This document shows, in pieces, positions 45,333 through 58,000 of a stretch of 64,000 nt of DNA (positions are counted from its first letter, which is position 1; each line of letters begins with the position of its first letter). Source of the DNA: Cutaneotrichosporon cavernicola (lineage: Eukaryota; Basidiomycota; Tremellomycetes; Trichosporonales; Trichosporonaceae); assembly GCF_030864355.1 (NCBI RefSeq), contig NC_083394.1, positions 372,001-436,000 of the forward strand. The letters run 5' to 3'. Under the pieces are notes generated by a model. It saw only the letters and a list, made by a program, of their open reading frames with translations, did not search any database and had not been told where the DNA came from. The position numbers and the translations under genes are program-made.

Positions 45333-48300
45333 CTACCAAGCGATCTTGGCGAGGAAGCCCTTTGGCCACTTGCGGACGCAGAACTTGCGAGCCTCATCGA
45401 GGAAGAGGAGCCCGATACCGAAAGTGATGGGAATGAAAATATATTCAACCGGCACACCGCGGGTGAGCAGAGCGCTCTGGAAGAATGGCGGATAGCTGAG
45501 GAAGAATAGGAAGACCAAGCTAAACGCCATAGCGGGGAGGATGTACCAGTTGGCCGTCTCGCCCCAAGGCGGGTGCTGGAAGAACGAGAGCCGGCGCGTG
45601 CGCGTAGCGAGGAGGTTGCCAAACTGCATGAAAACCAGAGTGAAAAAGTAGACGCTCTGTGCGACGTTGACTTGTTCGTTGAATTTGATGGGATCGACAT
45701 CTTCTGGAAGACCTCCAAACGCCAGCGCGATGTGGCTGAATGCGTAACCGCGGCGCTGGAGGTACCAGAACGCCATGGACATTGCTGCGAGGCTCTCTAG
45801 GACGCCGAGGAAGCCGTAGGCGTGTAAAAGGAGCTTCCAGTCGACGAGCTTGTCTTTTTTGGTGTCGCGGGGTCGGCGGGTTAGGAGGCCGGCTTCGGGT
45901 TTTTCGAAACACATCGAGACGGCGGGGAGGACGTCGGTGAGCTGGGGTCAGACTCAGAAATAAGGTTGAGGAAAAACTTACACAACAGATGATGATCATC
46001 TGGATACTTGACAGCATTTGGGGTACACCGATCAACACGTTGAGAAGGATGGGCATGAGTTCCGAGAAGGATCCGGCTGGGAGGAGGTACAGGATTGTCT
46101 TTTTGAGGTTGTCAAACACCAGACGACCATAGGTTACGGCTGTTACCATGGAGCTAAAGGTGTCGAGGAGGACGAGGTCGGCGGCTTCGATGGCCACGTC
46201 CGAGCCAGAACCCATGGCGATACCGACGTTGGCGGCTTTGAGGGACGGAGCGTCGTTGACTCCGTCACCTGTCATGCCGACAATACATTCACGGGATTGG
46301 AACTCGCGAACAATCCGCAGTTTCTGATCAGGTGTTGTGCGTGCGAACACGATTTCGGCATAAGCGCACGCCTGGGCCCATTGTGAGTCGTTCATTTCCA
46401 TCAAGTCTGGTCCAGAGAGGACGAGAGAGCGTGTGGCGCGGTCGGCGTCGTCGGGGTCGTAAGGGGCGATGGAGGCGAGGTCGAGGTTACGATCGAGGTT
46501 GGCGATGGTTTGTATGTGCGCCGAAGAGGTGACGATTCCACATTGTTCGGCAATGGCCACGGCGGTGAGTGCAAAATCGCCCGTGACCATGAAGAACCGA
46601 ATTCCAGCGCCGCGGAGGATGCGTACTGTCTCGGGAATATCTTCGCGCGGAGGATCCACAAGGCCAACAAGCCCGATCACTGTCAGGTCCTGGTTGAGGT
46701 TGGCGTTCATGTGGTTTGCAAAGTCGTCCGAATCGAGTGAATATCCGCCAAGATCAGAGGAGCGAATGACGCGCTTAGCGAGGAGGAGAACGCGCTGGCC
46801 CTGTGTTGACCACTTTGCCTGGACAGCGCTCAGTCGGGCGAGGTTGGTGGCAGAGAGCGCCTCCACACCCGACGAAGTGGCAATGTAAGCGCACCGCTTG
46901 AGGAGGACGTCAGGAGCGCCTTTGACGGTGAGCATGAGCGAGTCTTTGCCCCAGTTGTCGTGCTTTGAGATCGGAGCGGGCGTGGACAAGGAGGAGGAAC
47001 CCGAGAGGCGCAGGAGGCGGAGCATGAACTTTGTCTTGCTGCTAAATGCGGCCTTGTAAACCTCTGCCCAGTCGCTGTTGGTCGCGTCTACGGAACGCAA
47101 CGAGTCGGCGAAACGGAGGATGGCGGAATCTGTGGCGTCACCGTTTACGCGGCCCTCCGACTCGAATTGTGCGCCATTACACAGTCCGGCGATGGTGGCC
47201 AGTTGGGCGACACGCTCGTCCGTCCCCATCTTGTCACGTGCTTCAATGTGGGTCATCTCGTCGTCGAGCACGGCAGCATGGGTAACCGCCATGCAGTTGG
47301 AGGTGAGGGTTCCCGTCTTGTCCGAGCAGAGGACGCTAACACTTCCGAGGGTTTCGACCGTCATGAGCGTCTTGCAGAGAACCTTGCGGCGTGCGAGAGC
47401 ATTCGCAACCACCTTGAGCGAGATTGTGATACTAACCGGCAAGCCCTCAGGAATGAAAGCGACGCAAACCGACACAACCGAAATAACGAGGGTAGCTGGG
47501 GTGATGAACCCCTTGTGTTGCTTGTTGAGCCACGCGGCCCAGAGGATGATGACGAAGATGGCGATAGAGAGCGCAAACCCAACAATGATGAGCACGAACC
47601 CGAAAATCTCCTTCTCCAATGTCGTCTGGCGGGGTCCGCCGCGCGACGAGAGCTTGGCAATTCGGCCGAAAACAGTCGCGTCGCCCGTCTGGAATACCAC
47701 GCCGGTGCCGGAACCAGCGACACATAGCGTGCCCTGCAGCCCGATATTCTTGGACTCGAGGATATTCTCGTCCGTCATCTCGGTTGTTGATGAAATAGGC
47801 TCGCTTTCGCCGGTAAGCACCGAGCGGTCAAACTTCATTTCGTTGCAGGTGAGGAACCGGACGTCGGCGGGCAACTTGTTCCCCAGGCCGATACTGACGA
47901 TATCGCCGGAGACGAGCTCGCGGGCGGGGACTTTGGTGGGGAGGCTGTCGCGAATAACAGTCACTTCCTGTGGAAGCATGTTGGTGATGCTGGCCATGAT
48001 GCGGGACGTAGACCAGTCCTGCCAGGCATTGAAGGCGGTCTGGATGAGGATTACCAGGAACAGAATGACGGCAAGGGCGAGATTCGCCACAGCTGGGTTG
48101 GGGTCGCCGAGCGGCCGCCAGGCGATGAAGCAGAGAACGCCACCGATAAACAGAACGGACCCGAATCCACCAAAGACGTAGGATAGCCACTTGCGAAGGA
48201 GGTTACGTGGGGGAGGGGTCATCTCGTTGAAGCCGGCCGCCTGGCGCCGCTTGACTTGGTCTGCGTCGAGGCCGGATTTTGGGGAGACGTTGAGGCGCTG

Positions 48301-48631
48301 CAGCGCGTCATCGACGGACACGCGGTGCCAGTCGAGCTCGGAGAGCTCGCGGGCTGCCTTGTTCTTTGCATGCGCGCTGGGAGTCGCGAGCGAGTCCGTG
48401 ACGTGGATCGAGAGGTTGCTGGAGTTAGACCCGCAAGGAGGGAGAAAGTCACCGGAATTCACCAACCACCCGCGCTGGTGCGTCGACCTGCGACGCCTGG
48501 CGGCGGAGACGGAGTTCGCGTGCCGTCTCGTCATCTTGGATGGTAACTGCTTGTATGATGGTCTTGTAATCGACTTCGTGGGCTGCGAGAGTGTCCGAAT
48601 CGTCCTTCTCTGGATCTTTCAAGTGGGCCAT
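45333..48631 (-). CDS. P-type cation ATPase, type II (Na+/K+-ATPase-like)
   Basis: Exons about 48495-48631, 45982-48418 and 45333-45941 give about 1,060 residues. Motifs in order: N-terminal LSIHV and LDWHRVSVDDALQRL, VLTGESEP, FIPEGLP in M4, phosphorylation site CSDKTGTLT, KGAPD in the nucleotide domain, MTGDGVNDAPSLK. The M5-M6 region reads SFSELMPILLNV then CCLTDVLPAVSMCFEKPE, like the SxIPEITP and DLGTDMVPA of Na,K-ATPases but with the first M6 Asp replaced. Ten membrane segments are expected. Fungal type IIC/related pumps are thought to export Na+ or import K+. The first intron is uncertain: the frame fits only with a weak donor (GTCGCA at 48494). Confidence 0.9.
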
Positions 48632-49464
48632 TGTGTTGGGTGGGTGGCGGTTAGGGAGTTGGGTTAGGAGTAAGGAGGAGAGTTGAGATATCAAAATAGG
48701 GGGGTGGGGGTGGGAGGGTGAGGGGTGAGCTGGAGGTTGTGAGTGAAAGATATACCACTATCCATCAGCCATAGATACCGAGAGAGGAGCACAAAGACCG
48801 AGTTTGCATGCCGTGTACCCGCGTCGACGGTCCAGTAGTGCGCTACGCAACACACTGGTTTGTTGATTGAGGGGTTAGCATTCCAATGATTGGACACTGT
48901 CCGCAGTCACTTGAGTAGGTATGAGCGTGTAATCAGAGGAAGGTGGTTAATTTGGGTGGGTTGAGAAATGAGCGAGTTTGCACCAGTAGACTTAATCACT
49001 CATCTCATAATCAGATGGTGAGCTCATCCAAGCTATGTGATCTGACTCGGCTTCCTTACGCGGTTCATCTTGCCTCTTGTACTCTTTTGTGTCACTCCAA
49101 CTTGTGCCCGTGCAACTCAAAGGTCGGTTATCTTGGTCACTTTGCTGCGCGTTTGTGGGTTTGGGTATTGAATGTGACAAAGTAAATGACATTCTAAATC
49201 GGGGGAGGGGTTGATCGACCAAGTAAGATCGAGGCAATTTCAACCAATAGTAATTCACTCATCAGCTGGATGGAACCAAACAATCTCCTTTTATCAGTTT
49301 GATGAGAATGTGACTTATCGCTCAAGTTGATCAAACCTGATGGGCTCATCTAAAAGGGCCTAGTGTATATCCCCCGAGTCATATTATACTGCCTGCTTCC
49401 ATACCCGTCATACTCATGCAGCCAGTATAACCCATGCATACCACCATACTTACATCCTACAGCA
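48632..49464. other. Intergenic region between the P-ATPase and a Ser/Pro-rich orphan
   Basis: A gap of 833 bases; no supported gene. The left part is the P-ATPase promoter (CCACCCACCC-type on the coding strand). The right part is the orphan's 3' end. Confidence 0.4.
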
Positions 49465-50763
49465 CTACGAGACGAGCAGCTGCGCCTCCCCCGCCATCTC
49501 CGCCACCTCCTGCAGCTCCTCATCACACATCTCTTCCGCCTCGCACCTCTGCACTCTGGCCTTTGGCGGCGTCCCAACTTCCGGGGTGATGGACACGTCC
49601 CGCGCCTTCTCCATCTCCTCGTGCGCGTCCAGTTGGAGGTGCGCGGCATGTGGGGATGGGAAGACTGGAGAAGCCGGGGCGGGGGCGGGAGGCGAGTCTG
49701 GCGCCGATGAAGTGACGGGAACAAGTGTTGCAGATACGGTGGCGGCAAGCAGGGCGCAGAGGTTGTCATAAACGAACACCTCTGAATCGGGGCGCACACC
49801 GGATCGCGAAGCGTCGAGGGCACGTACGATTGCTAGAGAGAGACCCACTGCTGAGGGGTCGAGCTCCAGCGGCTCCAGAGCGGCGTCGGGGACAAATCCA
49901 GCTTCCTCCTGACTCTCCTGGCTCTCCTGGTTCTCCGAGAGCTCAGCAACAATACCCCGCAGTACCCCGATCTCTGTACGCATGGCAAGCAGCTCAGAGC
50001 GGAAACTTGGTTCAGCGGGCTCACCCCCCTCCTCCTCCTGCCCCTCCACCTCCCCCTCCGCGTCCCCGGCCGGGTGGCCCTCGGCATCGTGAAAGTCGGG
50101 GAAGAGCCGCACAAGTTGGGCGCGTACGAACGAGACCCACTCGTCGTCACCTGAGGGGGTCAAGTTGGCCAACTCGGACACGTCCGCCTCCAAGTTGGCA
50201 AATGAGCTGGCCTCCACCACCTCCTCTTCCTCCAATTCCGTGGGGGAGTCGGCCGCCAGGGCGTACGCCCGCGCCATCGTGGCGCTCACTAAGCGAGAGG
50301 GTGGCAGGGAGGGCGGGGAGGGGCGCGACGGGACGCCGTTGCCCCCCAATCGGGGTTTGTCGACTGCGGGAGGGGCGTGAGGGAGGCCGACAGTCGGCGT
50401 TGTCGGTGTCATGGTACGAGGGGAAGTGGGGGAGGTGGGAGCCGTAGCCATGGGCGTGTGGCCCTCGGAGTGCGTGTAGGCCGGGCTGAGGTTGAGTAGG
50501 GCTGGGCATGGGGGTGAGGGCGTGGCTGAACTTCCGGTGGGCAGGTCGGCCGCGGGTGTTGACGACGTAGTTGGTGAGGACCCCCCAGTGGTAGGAATTG
50601 TAGCGATCTGGTGCGATGTGGTGGTTGGTACGCTATCCGTGTCCATCAGCGCGACGGCCTGGCTCGCTGTGCCAACTGCATCATGGCCGTCATGCGCGTC
50701 GACAAACTCGTCCTCGCTGTATGCGGAGCTCGGTGCCGGGCTGGGTGCGTGTGATGCTGGCAT
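49465..50763 (-). CDS. Orphan acidic, Ser/Pro-rich protein
   Basis: A single open frame of 432 residues beginning MPASHAPSPAPSS. Residues 1-150 are Ser/Thr/Pro-rich and disordered. A Glu-rich block follows (LEEEEVVEASSFANLEADVSELANL). Then comes a predicted helix with WVSFVRAQLVRLFPDFH and a short coiled coil (FRSELLAMRTEIGVLRGIVAELSENQ). Another disordered region ends EEMCDEELQEVAEMAGEAQLLVS. I recognise no domain. No membrane segment or signal peptide is seen. A long in-frame ORF with strong compositional bias in this GC-rich genome is likely real, but it could still be partly spurious. Its leader carries a (GTGA)n microsatellite. Confidence 0.55.
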   Translation of the reverse strand: MPASHAPSPAPSSAYSEDEFVDAHDGHDAVGTASQAVALMDTDSVPTTTSHQIATIPTTGGSSPTTSSTPAADLPTGSSATPSPPCPALLNLSPAYTHSEGHTPMATAPTSPTSPRTMTPTTPTVGLPHAPPAVDKPRLGGNGVPSRPSPPSLPPSRLVSATMARAYALAADSPTELEEEEVVEASSFANLEADVSELANLTPSGDDEWVSFVRAQLVRLFPDFHDAEGHPAGDAEGEVEGQEEEGGEPAEPSFRSELLAMRTEIGVLRGIVAELSENQESQESQEEAGFVPDAALEPLELDPSAVGLSLAIVRALDASRSGVRPDSEVFVYDNLCALLAATVSATLVPVTSSAPDSPPAPAPASPVFPSPHAAHLQLDAHEEMEKARDVSITPEVGTPPKARVQRCEAEEMCDEELQEVAEMAGEAQLLVS

Positions 50764-51265
50764 GGTGTAGTGAGTGAGTGAGTGAGTGAGTGAGTGAGTG
50801 AGTGAGTGAGTGAGTGATTGGGCGAGAGTGGGAGTGAGCGTGGTGATAAGTGTGCGTGTTTGTTCCGGATGGAGGAACGTGCCACGCACGGTTCTTCACA
50901 GAAGGGAGCGAGGCTAGCGAGGGAAAAGAATACCGGGGCGCCGGGTCTCTTGCACCTGGTCCCACCATGTTGCGTGCGGCAAGGAAAGAGTGATGTACCA
51001 GAAGTGCAGACTTGTTGATTGATCAACGTTGTGAAGTGTGTTGGAAAGATCGTACAGCTCTTACAGGAGAAGGTGACAATATGCTAAACAGAGTGGGGCA
51101 GAGGGGGTTCGGATTTTTCTGCATCTGGTAGGCCCACTCTATGGACAGCATCGCTGTACAATGACCTGTGCCAGCTGGCAGCTGGGCCAGCTGGGCAAAG
51201 AGCCCGCTACACCTATACACCCACACACCACCCATGCAAATGTACATGCCTACGTGCCCACAACA
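50764..51265. other. Intergenic region between two orphan genes
   Basis: 502 bases; apart from the (GTGA)n run nothing is recognised. An imperfect GCCAGCTGGCAGCTGGGCCAGC block lies near 51170-51192, with overlapping CAGCTG motifs. Confidence 0.4.
50770..50818. repeat. Microsatellite (GTGA)n, about 11-12 copies
   Basis: A perfect tetranucleotide run ending at GATTG, starting 7 bases upstream of the orphan's ATG on the minus strand (TCAC repeats in its mRNA sense). It would be in the 5' leader, next to the start codon. Confidence 0.95.
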
Positions 51266-51978
51266 CTACCGGCCCGCCTGCGCCTTGGCAGCCATGAGGC
51301 TAGTGACCGCGTCGCGCGTAACAACAGCCTCGAAAGCCTGGCTAACCAGTCCGCCAAACATGCTAGTATTGGCTCCCTCAGAGTCGAGCACGCTTCCGTC
51401 CTTCCTCTTCCCGACCGAGCGCGAAATAGAAAGCCCGTCATCCGTCTCGACCATGATCCACCGCGGCCCATTCGAGAGAATGACCTTGAGGCCTGCGGCC
51501 CTCGCCGTCGCCGCCCCACTGAGCACCCATTCGAAGAAGGCGTGCTGCGGGTCCGAAGGGGTAACCTTGCGTTCACCAAGCAGGAAACAAGGCCCTTCGT
51601 CCTCCATGTACATCCTGAATCCGCCGCCCCCCTCGGCGAGAGTGGCATCGAGCGCGTCAAAGTCCTCGTCGGTAAAGTCCTCATCAACGAGGGCGGCGGC
51701 GAGGACAAACTTGATGTGTGTCCCTGCGCGCTCGTCTACGATCGCCCACGTGTATTTCTCTCCAATGAGAGCGTCGCGCGCTTCCTGTGAGGCATCGGCG
51801 CGAGGGGTGACGGGGAAGTGGGGGCGGAGGAAGAGTTGAACGCCCTGAGGGAGGCGGGAGGTGAAAGTTGGCGAGATGAGGAAGGCCTCGACGACGCGCG
51901 GGTGGACGAGGTTGTTAATTACGTCTGTGATCTGGCGTTAGTGGGAGTTTGGGTGGGGAAGAGGCGTACGGTTGCCAT
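51266..51978 (-). CDS. Conserved-looking orphan protein with a nine-base first exon
   Basis: Exon 1 is 51970-51978 (ATG GCA ACC), then a 38-base intron with CTAAC and CCAG, then 51266-51931. The product is 224 residues: MATITDVINNLVHPRVVEAF. Residues about 25-110 read as alternating strands and helices (GVQLFLRPHFPVTP, YTWAIVDERAGTHIKFVLA, DEDFTDEDFDALDATL). A second half starts APSDPQH-like and contains FFEWVLSGAATARAAGLKVIL then WIMVETDDGLSISRSVGK. It looks like a soluble globular alpha/beta protein. I do not recognise the family. Confidence 0.65.
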
Positions 51979-54900
51979 GGCGAGTTTGATGGGATGGAGA
52001 CTTTTGCAAGCGAGGGGTGGAGGTTGTCAAAGATGGTCAAGTGGAGGTGGAGGAGGTGGAGGAGGTGGAGGGGTGGAGGTGGTGGAGGTCGACCGGTCTG
52101 GCGGTCGGTCGGTTCTTCCCACCCCGCATCGTACGCCAACGTACGTCAAGCTCCGCTCTCCGTCGTCTTGGGCGAGCTGTTTAGACTGCTTTAGGAGGAG
52201 GGATGTGGGCAATACACTGAGACCGGGGCCGGCCGATAGGCCAGATGCAACTGCCGTCCAACTCTCCCGAAGGCCGATAGTTCCTCTTGGAGTTGAGAGT
52301 CATCACCTCGGCAACGGTGGACTTGCAAGCGATCAGGCGACAGGAGTTCATTTCTAGGCCGACCACGTCGGGTAACGATACCCACATCAGCCCTTGTGAC
52401 TGACGACGAACCGTGCCGGGCGTTGCAGGGTGGTCGCGTGATAACACTCTCCGAGGCTCTCATGACGCGGACGACTGGTTGCCCGAGAAACAGACCTGTA
52501 CATGAAACCCAAACAGGCCAAGCGCCAAGCAGCCAAGAAGCCAATTGGACCAAGAACTGTAACGGCAGCTTCTCGAGAGGAATGTAGACTGGATCAATTG
52601 TGTCATGGTGGCTGATTAGCTGGTATGCAAGGATACCTTTGAGAACATGTGCCAGCTGATGATCACGAACCATGAGCCATGACGGTGAATATACACCGGC
52701 CCATCGGCTATGCTAGAACAGCTGCAAACTGCCAACCAGCACTTCTCACACTTGGCCCACGTTGTTCACACTGGCCCACGCTGCCCGACATAACACTATA
52801 GCAGCTGATGCGGAACACTTGCCCAATTGCCCACCTGCTGAGGGCCATGAGGGTTCTCATTCATAACCCATAGGCCGGTCAACCAACCCAACCCAGGTGA
52901 CCTCTTCAGGCATCTCTCACCTCGCCACCTCGCATTCATCCAATCCCTGTCATTCAACCCTCTCGTCCAACGTTCGGCGCCTGCTCGCTATCACTATCCC
53001 TGTACATGAGCGTGATTTCGCGAAGCATTCCTGTGTCGAGGGCATGTGGCTGAATAAAACTGTGGATGATAGTGTTTGTTGTCTGTTTAAATAGGAAGAA
53101 TGAGTGATTGGGGGGGCATGGAGCAGAATGGAATGAGGGATCGGGGAGGAAGGGATGATGGCGATTGTTGATCAGTATGACGTAGTTGAAACCATACTCA
53201 ACCTACCTTCTGATATCCCACCAATACTCTCCAGAAAAGGTAATCGATCACCATAGTCATAACCCGTGCATGCAGTAAACTCTGCATATCCATATCCGTG
53301 CCCGTACCGGTGTACAGCTGTGCCCGTGACTTTGAGCCTGCGCAGTCTGTGGAGCGTTTAAACTCGGGTACAGTCGTGATGCGTGCCTTGCGCCTTTTTG
53401 AGGCTGAATGCTCAAAGGTGAGCCGGCGAGGAAGCCGGTAGGTCAGTAGGTGATGCCCTCGTGTCCAAATGTCTCGGCATGCAACGACGCATGCCTCCGT
53501 CACCTTGACCCTGTAAACCTGTTCATCCTTTGCATTACCAGGCTTACGAGCATGCGAGCAGAGGTATTGGCTCTGGCGTGATCGCTCAACCCCGGCCGAC
53601 TGAGTGGCGAAACCCTCAATATTGGCCAGTTGCCACCCACGGATCCACGGACCCGGGCCTGCCGAGTCTCGTATCTTCCCCCCCTGTTAGCGGTCGAGTC
53701 GTATCAGGATCAGCCAATGGAAAGCATGTGATGCGATGCATGGGATGGATGAGAGGTGATGTGGGTGATGTGAGGTGATGTGACGGGTAACAACTGGGAA
53801 GCTGGGAACGGAGTGGGTAACGCTGGCGTTAGAGGATACGAGTCAGAATCAGGACAGATGAAGGAGATCGACCATGTTGATATGTTCAACTCAAGGGGAG
53901 AAGGAGGGGGTATGTGAAGTGCAAGTGGTGCTGGGCGGGGGGTTCGGGCAAGCCTCTTGTTAAATTGTCAAATTGTCATCTCGATTATAATCTTACCAGC
54001 TCCAGGCAGGCCAGGCAGGCCAAGCAAATGCATCGCAGTGAAGCGCAGATATTACGAGTCGCCGTTCCTCCTCCCCTCTTTCGCCGCATTACCATTCACA
54101 ACATCAGCAGAAAACATAGGGATCAAGGCAGAGTCAACGTCGCTATCAGCTCCTACATTCTACACTTGTCTTGTCATTGCTTCAATCACCATTACCACTC
54201 TGGATTCTCACCACCACCAAACGCGTCCACGCACCCAACCCACTTCCGCGTTGCCGCGTTGAAACAACAACACGTTATCAACAAAGGCGTGACCTTTGGG
54301 GTCCTAGGTCCTCAAACTAGTCGACTCATTCGAGCCCCTGGACGCGTTATCATCACTCTGTCCACCCAAATCATCGCGTCATCCCGCGACACAAACACCC
54401 ATCAAGCGTTCATCTCATCCATCCCCCATCATCTTGGTTTTTGGATACATCTCGCTGTTCTTGCCATCACTACTGCTATTGCAGTCGTCAGTGTTTGGTG
54501 CATCTAGGCGCATTCCCTCGCTATTTGAATCCAAAGATTGAGGAGAGTTGGCTACCTTTGGAGGCCCGCACCCCGTCCGCCCTTTATTACCCTTATTACC
54601 CTCCACTTAACCCTTTCGCTTGTCGCCACCCAGCACGTCTTTAGAGGTGGATAACGGGACGATCATTCCCTCCTCTCCTCCGATTCCCTCCCCTCCCTCT
54701 TGTACTGTCTTGTTCTCTTTTTGATTATTCACTCTTCAATTTCCTCCTCTACTCTTCTACTCGCTTCCTCTTATCCATCAACACGCCCCTCAACCCCATC
54801 CAAACGCGTTTGTAACCACGGTAATGCACTTTGGAATCACCATCATCACAATCAACGTCATTAGCCCGTGATTCCAACACGAGCTCCCACTCTTATCTAT

Positions 54901-55066
54901 CGACCACGCCCTCTCTTACACCATCATCTCTCCCTTCATCGCGTCGGCCACATAGCGAACACTTGCCCCTTCCTCTCTCCCACACCACACGACGAGTCCT
55001 CATACGACAGCCCATCATCCGGCACCTCGATCCACTACTCCACATCGCCCGCCCCCGGTCCCAGCC
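51979..55066. other. 3.1-kb region without a supported gene, upstream of ATG1
   Basis: A GGTGGA-rich purine tract lies at 52038-52092, just upstream of the orphan gene's start. Short GTGATGTG repeats occur near 53755-53785. Open frames at 53530-53778 and 53914-54507 have no homology. From about 54650 the sequence becomes strongly C/T-rich up to the ATG1 start, suggesting a long 5' leader or promoter. Long leaders fit a translationally regulated autophagy kinase (inference). Confidence 0.45.
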
Positions 55067-58000
55067 ATGTCCGAGGGCGAAGCAGCCCGTAAGAAGGAAG
55101 GTGATGGCCATCGTCACCGCGAACATCGCGAACGCATAGGCAACTATGTCGTCGGCCAAGAAATAGGAAGGGGCAGCTTTGCGACTGTATACCTGGGACA
55201 CCGTTCGGTGAGTCATCAGCTGACGAGGACAGCAGGTTCCGTCGCAACTCGAGCCTATCTCCAGGGGCGGTGCTTACACCATCACAGAAATCCAAGATCC
55301 CGGTCGCAATCAAGGCCGTATCGCGCCAGAAGCTCACCAGCAAGCTCCTAGATAACCTCGAGAGTGAGATCAACATTCTCAAGGCCATCAACCACCGCAA
55401 CATTGTGGCCCTCACAGACTGCTTCGTGAGTTCCTTTCCTCCTTCCCTTCCCTTCATCCTTCACATTCACTTCTACGCCCCTTGATCCCCACCGGATTCG
55501 TGCTGATCACCGCTTGTCCCTCCACATTGCTACGCGCCTCAATACAGAAAAATGACACACACATCTATCTCGTCATGGAGTATTGCTCGGGCAATGACCT
55601 CTCAATCTACCTCCGTCAGAGAGGACGGATCGAGACTCTTGATTTTGTTCCACGCATCTACGAGTCCAACATGGTCGCGTCACGTGGAGGCAAGGTCTTT
55701 TGGCCTCACCCTCCCTCGGGCGGCCTCGACGAGCGAGTCACACGATGCTTCCTTGGGCAGTTGGGTGAGTACACACAAGGACAAAGGACACGCCCATGTG
55801 GTATACAAAGACAAGGCTGACCTCATCAGCTGAGGCAGTGCGCTTCCTCCGCTCTCAGGACCTGATCCACCGTGATATCAAACCACAGGTGAGCTGTGAC
55901 AGATACGACATTGTCCGATGCAGCACTGACCCTCAGAATCTGCTTCTTCAGCCAGCGACACCTAACGAAGTGGCCGAGGGACACCCACTCGGGATTCCAA
56001 TCCTCAAAGTCGCCGACTTTGGCTTCGCTCGTGTGCTGCCTACAGCGACCATGGCAGAGACCCTCTGTGGATCGCCACTCTACATGGCGCCAGAAATATT
56101 GCGGTACGAAAAGTACGACGCCAAAGCAGATCTGTGGTCTGTTGGTGCTGTACTCTACGAGATGGCAGTTGGACGCTCGCCATTCCGCGCTCCAAACCAC
56201 GTCGAGCTTCTGCGTCGGATCGAGAAGGGCAATGACAGGATCAAGTTCCCAGACGAGTCTTCAAGGGCCAACCAGCCTCTCCCAGACGGCAGTCTCCCAC
56301 CTCCCATTATCCCCGTCTCGCTCGACATCAAGGCACTCATCCGGGGTCTGCTGAAACAGCGGCCGGGCGAGCGGATGGGCTTTGAGGAGTTCTTCAACAG
56401 CGGCGTCTGGGACGGATTCATGACCGAGTCCATTGGGGACGTGTCGACGTCTATGGACGTCTCCACTGACAGCTCTGCTGTCGATGTCGATTTGGGCATG
56501 AGCGACACGCGCGATCCCAAGAGCAGCACCGGCTCGTTTGGTACCGCTCCACTCGCTTCCCCTACCCCGACCAGTCCGAACCCTGTTATCAAGCGTAACG
56601 TCTCTGGGGATCTTTCATCACGCCCATCCACCTCAGCACCAACGCCCACTCCGAGGTCAGAGCCGAAGTACTACGTCGGCGATGAACCCGCAGAACCAGT
56701 GCGCGATGCGCTGCCGCCGTCACCAGTAAGCCCAATGTATATGGGCACGCCTTCTCGCACAACACCGAGAGCGATCGGCAACCAGGCCGCCCAGCAGAGC
56801 CGCGTCTACTCCACGAAGGTTCCCACTAGCATTAGTGCGGACGACCCATCGGTTGTCACGCCACCGACCGGACCGATCGCGCCACGTCCCTTCATCGGAG
56901 GTTCGCCTCTGGCTGCCACACCGCCAATCACCATGACTGGCAAGGACGATAGCGCTCTTGGAGCGAGCGACTCTGTTGGCCGCGAGTATGTTGTCGTGGA
57001 GAAGCGCACGGTCGAGATCAATGAGTTAGCAGACGAGCTGGAGCAGCGGACACGTCGACCTTCCAGCGGGGCACTAGTCCGCGTGCCTGGCGCGCGGCCG
57101 ATTGCTCAGCTCAGTACGATCAACTCTACTCCAGCGCCACAGGCTGTCATAGAGTCGACATCGTACTCGCCGCCTTTCGCCATGGGTTCTACCCCACCTT
57201 TCGCGGTGGCACCTACAGTCAGGCCTACGCCAATCCGTACCCGGCAACCATCACTTCCTTCCACGCCCACAGTGTTCCCTCCTCCTGGCTCTTACGCGAT
57301 GTCCGCCGAGAGGTCGTCGCCGGGATCACTTCCCAGCAACAACGCCCTCGCACGTGTGTTAACCAACACCGCGGCTCGGTTACTCAACTCGACCTCTCAC
57401 ACCGCCGCCAACGTCGTAGCACGTGCAACTGGCTCGTCGGCGAAGAGATGGCCGCAGGTTGAGCGGTCAGGGGAGATTGATCCGGACGAGAGCGAACTGC
57501 TCGACTTTCTTGAGGACGCCGCGCACAAGGCGTTTGTGCTCTACGAGCTGGGTGATCATCGACTGATCCAGTGGACGCAGACGTCGCGTCCCCCACCCCC
57601 GCAGGCGTCGCCGTCGAGCACAGCGACGATAACCCCTCACACCCCGCCGTCACCCAACGTGCCGCCATTCGCCGTGCCGGCTGTTGGCATGTCGCGGCGC
57701 ACGTCGTCTACGTCGTCGACGAGCAGTGACTTACTTGTTCTTCGACAGGCGCAGGAAGCCGCTGGTGACGCGTGCGCTGTCTACTTCAAGTCGCTTGCCT
57801 TTGTCTGTGCTGGCCACGAGCGGTTCAAGCGATTCTGGGATGCGCGCAAGCACCGCAACATGAAGTACCAGACTAGCGATGAGCTCAACGAACGTGAGTT
57901 GAGTTGTTGTAATCGTACCTGACAACAGTCGTGCAGTGGTTCCGTGCGCGGTTCAACGAGGTCTACGAGAAGGCCGAGTGGGCGAAGGCCCGCTCTGCTG

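Noticed and set aside
53914..54507. 197-codon plus-strand frame upstream of ATG1
   Set aside because: Composition follows the C/T-rich leader; no domain or conserved motif.
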